Part shown: positions 61,886-64,000 of the stretch, in pieces
Numbering within the stretch: the stretch's first letter is position 1
How the letters are laid out: each line of letters opens with the position of its first letter
Origin: a bacterium
GTDB taxonomy: Bacteria; Auribacterota; UBA6266
Length of the DNA stretch: 64,000 bases
Assembly (NCBI GenBank): GCA_023228325.1
Contig: JALOBK010000001.1
Span: forward strand, 1,775,549 to 1,839,548
Direction of reading: 5' to 3'
Notes under the pieces: model-generated
What the model was told of the DNA's origin: nothing
Databases searched by the model: none
Seen by the model: only the letters and a program-made list of their open reading frames with translations
Program-made: the position numbers and the translations under genes

Positions 61886-63136
61886 ATGAATTTAGGGAAG
61901 AAAATACTTGCCAATCTTATTGATAAAAGCTACGTGAAAGGCAGGGGGTTTTCTTTTTTTTATGACAGGACGGACCCGCTTAACAGGGGATATATAAACA
62001 CAAACGACCTCGGGGATTATATCCCGTTTTTACATTATTTCGGATTTGGGGACATCGTGCGCGACTGCCTCGGGAGTGTTTTAAGCAGGTACGATGTTTT
62101 TTACCGCGAACGCGTGGAGCGCTTCGGTTCCACCCGCCTTTCCAAATTCGGAATAATAGATCTATATTCTAACAGCGATTATCTTCACGGGCTGCTTTTT
62201 GCCAGGCGGTATCCGGAATATAAGGAATTTCATTGCGATATCGACGGTGTTTTCGGAAAAATCGCGAAGATCATAAAAAGGACATCTTACACGAATTTTA
62301 TCCGTTTAAGAAAAAACTATGTTCCGATACCCGTCTTCAGGCCGCTGGATATAGGAATGTATCCTGAGATGCTTTATGAACACGGGGAGGTTGATATTGC
62401 GGAGACCATTATAGATTCCCTGGCTCGGGATATCATCGTATCGGGCCGGCCGCTGGGAAGATGCTACCTGTGGAAATTACTTGTTAACGGAAAAATGTAT
62501 TTAATGAAAGACCATACGAACATATTGTTTTCCTTTCTCAGGATTTACAGAAACAACGGGATTAAAAACAAAGAGAAGCAGCTTAAGCGGTTATTTGATA
62601 TTTTACTGGATAAATTTACTTCAGGGGATATTATTTATAACAATAATATGGAAAAGGGGGTAAGAAGCTCTTCATTGGCATTCGCTTTCCTGGAAACCCT
62701 GCTGGAAGCGTATATTTATACGGAGGACAGATACTACCGCGAAAAGATAAGCGTTTTACTGCCTTTCTGGCTGAATATAATATCAGATATAAATATACTG
62801 CCTTCATATAAAAACATAAACACGGGAAGGTATTCGGACGATGCGATTGTGGACAACAATACGGATTTTTACGTATTTCTGAAAAAATTCATGCTTTTTG
62901 GGGGGGAACACCTTGTTTCTGATGATTTCATCGGAAAATTCAAGTCCGATATAATTAAATATTATTTAGACAGCTCATCCCATGATGTATATTCTTCCGT
63001 TAATATCGGCACGGGGGAAAAATCAAATGTTATTAAAAGCAAGTTTTCATCATTGTTTACAAAAGTGTTAATATCGGATAATCTTATAAGCAGAAAACAA
63101 TATTTTGACATGGAGATATTTCTGGATGATAGATAG
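61886..63136 (+). CDS. Hypothetical protein, mainly helical, in polysaccharide cluster
   Basis: 416 residues, no signal peptide or membrane helix, tryptophan-poor and rich in Tyr, Ile, Lys and Asn. Repeated helical segments such as SLAFAFLETLLEAYIYTEDR and DLGDYIPFLHYFGFGD recall alpha-helical toroid enzymes (glycosidases or epimerases), but I do not recognise a family. Start ATG 61886 has no clear ribosome site. Overlaps the nitroreductase gene by 11 bases. Codon use is A/T-richer than in upstream housekeeping genes, a weak hint of transfer. Confidence 0.65.
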   Translation: MNLGKKILANLIDKSYVKGRGFSFFYDRTDPLNRGYINTNDLGDYIPFLHYFGFGDIVRDCLGSVLSRYDVFYRERVERFGSTRLSKFGIIDLYSNSDYLHGLLFARRYPEYKEFHCDIDGVFGKIAKIIKRTSYTNFIRLRKNYVPIPVFRPLDIGMYPEMLYEHGEVDIAETIIDSLARDIIVSGRPLGRCYLWKLLVNGKMYLMKDHTNILFSFLRIYRNNGIKNKEKQLKRLFDILLDKFTSGDIIYNNNMEKGVRSSSLAFAFLETLLEAYIYTEDRYYREKISVLLPFWLNIISDINILPSYKNINTGRYSDDAIVDNNTDFYVFLKKFMLFGGEHLVSDDFIGKFKSDIIKYYLDSSSHDVYSSVNIGTGEKSNVIKSKFSSLFTKVLISDNLISRKQYFDMEIFLDDR

Positions 63137-63812
63137 CGGTTTTCTTGAAGTTATAAAATCAAGAAGAAGTATCAGGCAGTATGATAACAGGAAAATCGAC
63201 AGGTCTGATATTTGCAAAATTCTTGAAGCGGCCAACTGGGCTCCTTCCGCCTGTAACGCCCAGGCCTGGCATTTTATTGTTTTAGACGAAGAGGAAAAGA
63301 TAAATTCCATGGTGGCTAAAGGGCTTGACAAAGCAAAAGATACTCCGGTTCTTATCTTTGTGTTTTACAGAAAATATATCAGGCGGAAGCCGATAAATTT
63401 ACATTTTGCGGATTATGTCCAATCCGCGAGCGCCGCCATTCAAAATATGCTGCTGATGGCGCATAATCTGGGGATAGGGGCCTGCTGGATAAACGGGATG
63501 GATATTCCGGTCAATAAGATTATAAGAAAGCCTTTCGGTTATGAATTTATAGCTTTGATAAAGCTGGGTTACGGCAAGTCGAAAGAATATAAGATACAGG
63601 ACAGAAAATATTCAATTGAAGAAATAATGTCCTATAATAAGTTTGATTTGCCGCGCAGAGACATTTTGTCGAGAAAAGAAGTTTTTTGGGAAATCCTGAA
63701 AATAAAGGTTAAGGATAATCCGCTCATGAAGCTGTTGTTCTCCCTTTTACCTTCGGGTCTTTTTAAAAAAAACGGTTCAGGTAAAGATATTGAATCATAC
63801 AAAATCAATTAG
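63126..63812 (+). CDS. Nitroreductase-family FMN oxidoreductase
   Basis: About 228 residues. FMN-binding start SRRSIRQYDNRKI, then EAANWAPSACNAQAWHFIVL, and ASAAIQNMLLMAHNLGIGAC in the middle. A C-terminal tail of about 60 residues goes beyond the usual 170-180 residue core. Substrate unknown. ATG 63126 overlaps the upstream hypothetical gene, so the two are coupled; nitroreductase-like genes do occur in polysaccharide loci. Confidence 0.87.
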   Translation: MIDSGFLEVIKSRRSIRQYDNRKIDRSDICKILEAANWAPSACNAQAWHFIVLDEEEKINSMVAKGLDKAKDTPVLIFVFYRKYIRRKPINLHFADYVQSASAAIQNMLLMAHNLGIGACWINGMDIPVNKIIRKPFGYEFIALIKLGYGKSKEYKIQDRKYSIEEIMSYNKFDLPRRDILSRKEVFWEILKIKVKDNPLMKLLFSLLPSGLFKKNGSGKDIESYKIN

Positions 63813-63820
63813 AGGATAAA

Positions 63821-64000
63821 ATGAAATATTTTATAACAGGCGGCGCGGGTTTTATAGGTTCGAATTTCATAAGGTATCTCATCGGCAAAGAACCGGACGC
63901 GGAGGTAATTAATTTCGATAAACTTACTTACGCGGGAAACCCGGAAAACCTTTCGGAATTGAAGGGTAATAAGAGATATACATTCGTCAAAGGCGATATA
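63821..64000 (+). CDS. rfbB: dTDP-glucose 4,6-dehydratase, 5' fragment cut by window end
   Basis: The first 60 codons only. MKYFITGGAGFIGSNFIRYL is the NAD-binding Rossmann motif, and INFDKLTYAGNPENLSEL is the RmlB-specific block. Continues past the window. It would use dTDP-glucose made by the nucleotidyltransferase upstream. AGAGGA ribosome site upstream. Confidence 0.92.
   Translation, partial: MKYFITGGAGFIGSNFIRYLIGKEPDAEVINFDKLTYAGNPENLSELKGNKRYTFVKGDI

Overview
The window looks like a chromosomal segment of a diderm bacterium from a poorly cultured lineage. Apolipoprotein N-acyltransferase, an LptE-like lipoprotein, a BamD-like TPR protein and TonB point to an outer membrane. A PEP-CTERM protein, a pseudopilin with the H-X9-DG motif and a SecA with FCB/PVC-style insertions fit candidate phyla around the PVC/FCB groups, for example Omnitrophota-like lineages. 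That placement is an inference from gene content, not a measured assignment. Gene density is very high and most genes lie on the + strand in translationally coupled runs.

Layout. 1-3.9 kb: phospholipid synthesis (pgsA partial, pgpA), envelope assembly (BamD-like, LptE-like) and holA, with rpsT convergent. 4.3-12 kb: murJ (apparent N-terminal frameshift), a compact uvrC, secA with its own promoter, and lnt. 12-27 kb: a long co-directional run of prfB (with the +1 programmed frameshift), an EF-G paralogue, yebC, ruvCAB, queH, a DUF2905 gene, a SpoIID-like gene, queA, tgt, yajC, a secDF fusion and recJ, closed by convergent rpmB. 27-37.4 kb: recG, rsmD, coaD, pta, yceD, rpmF and a complete fatty-acid elongation cluster (plsX, fabH, fabD, fabG, acpP, fabF). 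37.5-41 kb: an acyl-CoA dehydrogenase with EtfB and a ferredoxin-fused EtfA. 41.4-46.7 kb: smc, then a convergent aminotransferase/Lrp-type regulator pair.

46.7-56.1 kb: an FMN riboswitch with terminator leads into ribBA, ribH, nusB, a PHP phosphoesterase, ftsY, ribD and ribE. The last rib gene overlaps a BtuFCD-type ABC importer, and tonB converges on its end. 56.1-58.6 kb: a consensus promoter and a cobalamin riboswitch with terminator precede a PEP-CTERM surface protein. A pseudopilin whose leader appears partly duplicated upstream follows, then rpsU. 58.6-64 kb: the start of a surface-polysaccharide region (sugar isomerase, RmlC-like cupin, flippase-like membrane protein, sugar nucleotidyltransferase, an unrecognised 416-residue protein, a nitroreductase and a truncated rmlB).

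The most notable features are the B12-riboswitch-controlled PEP-CTERM gene beside a corrinoid-type importer and tonB; coupling of that importer to the riboflavin operon; an FMN riboswitch whose terminator copies a 9-nt aptamer segment; three related inverted-repeat elements in the only repeat-rich gaps; and two probable one-base frameshifts (murJ, pseudopilin leader). No tRNA, rRNA, CRISPR array or intact insertion sequence was recognised.
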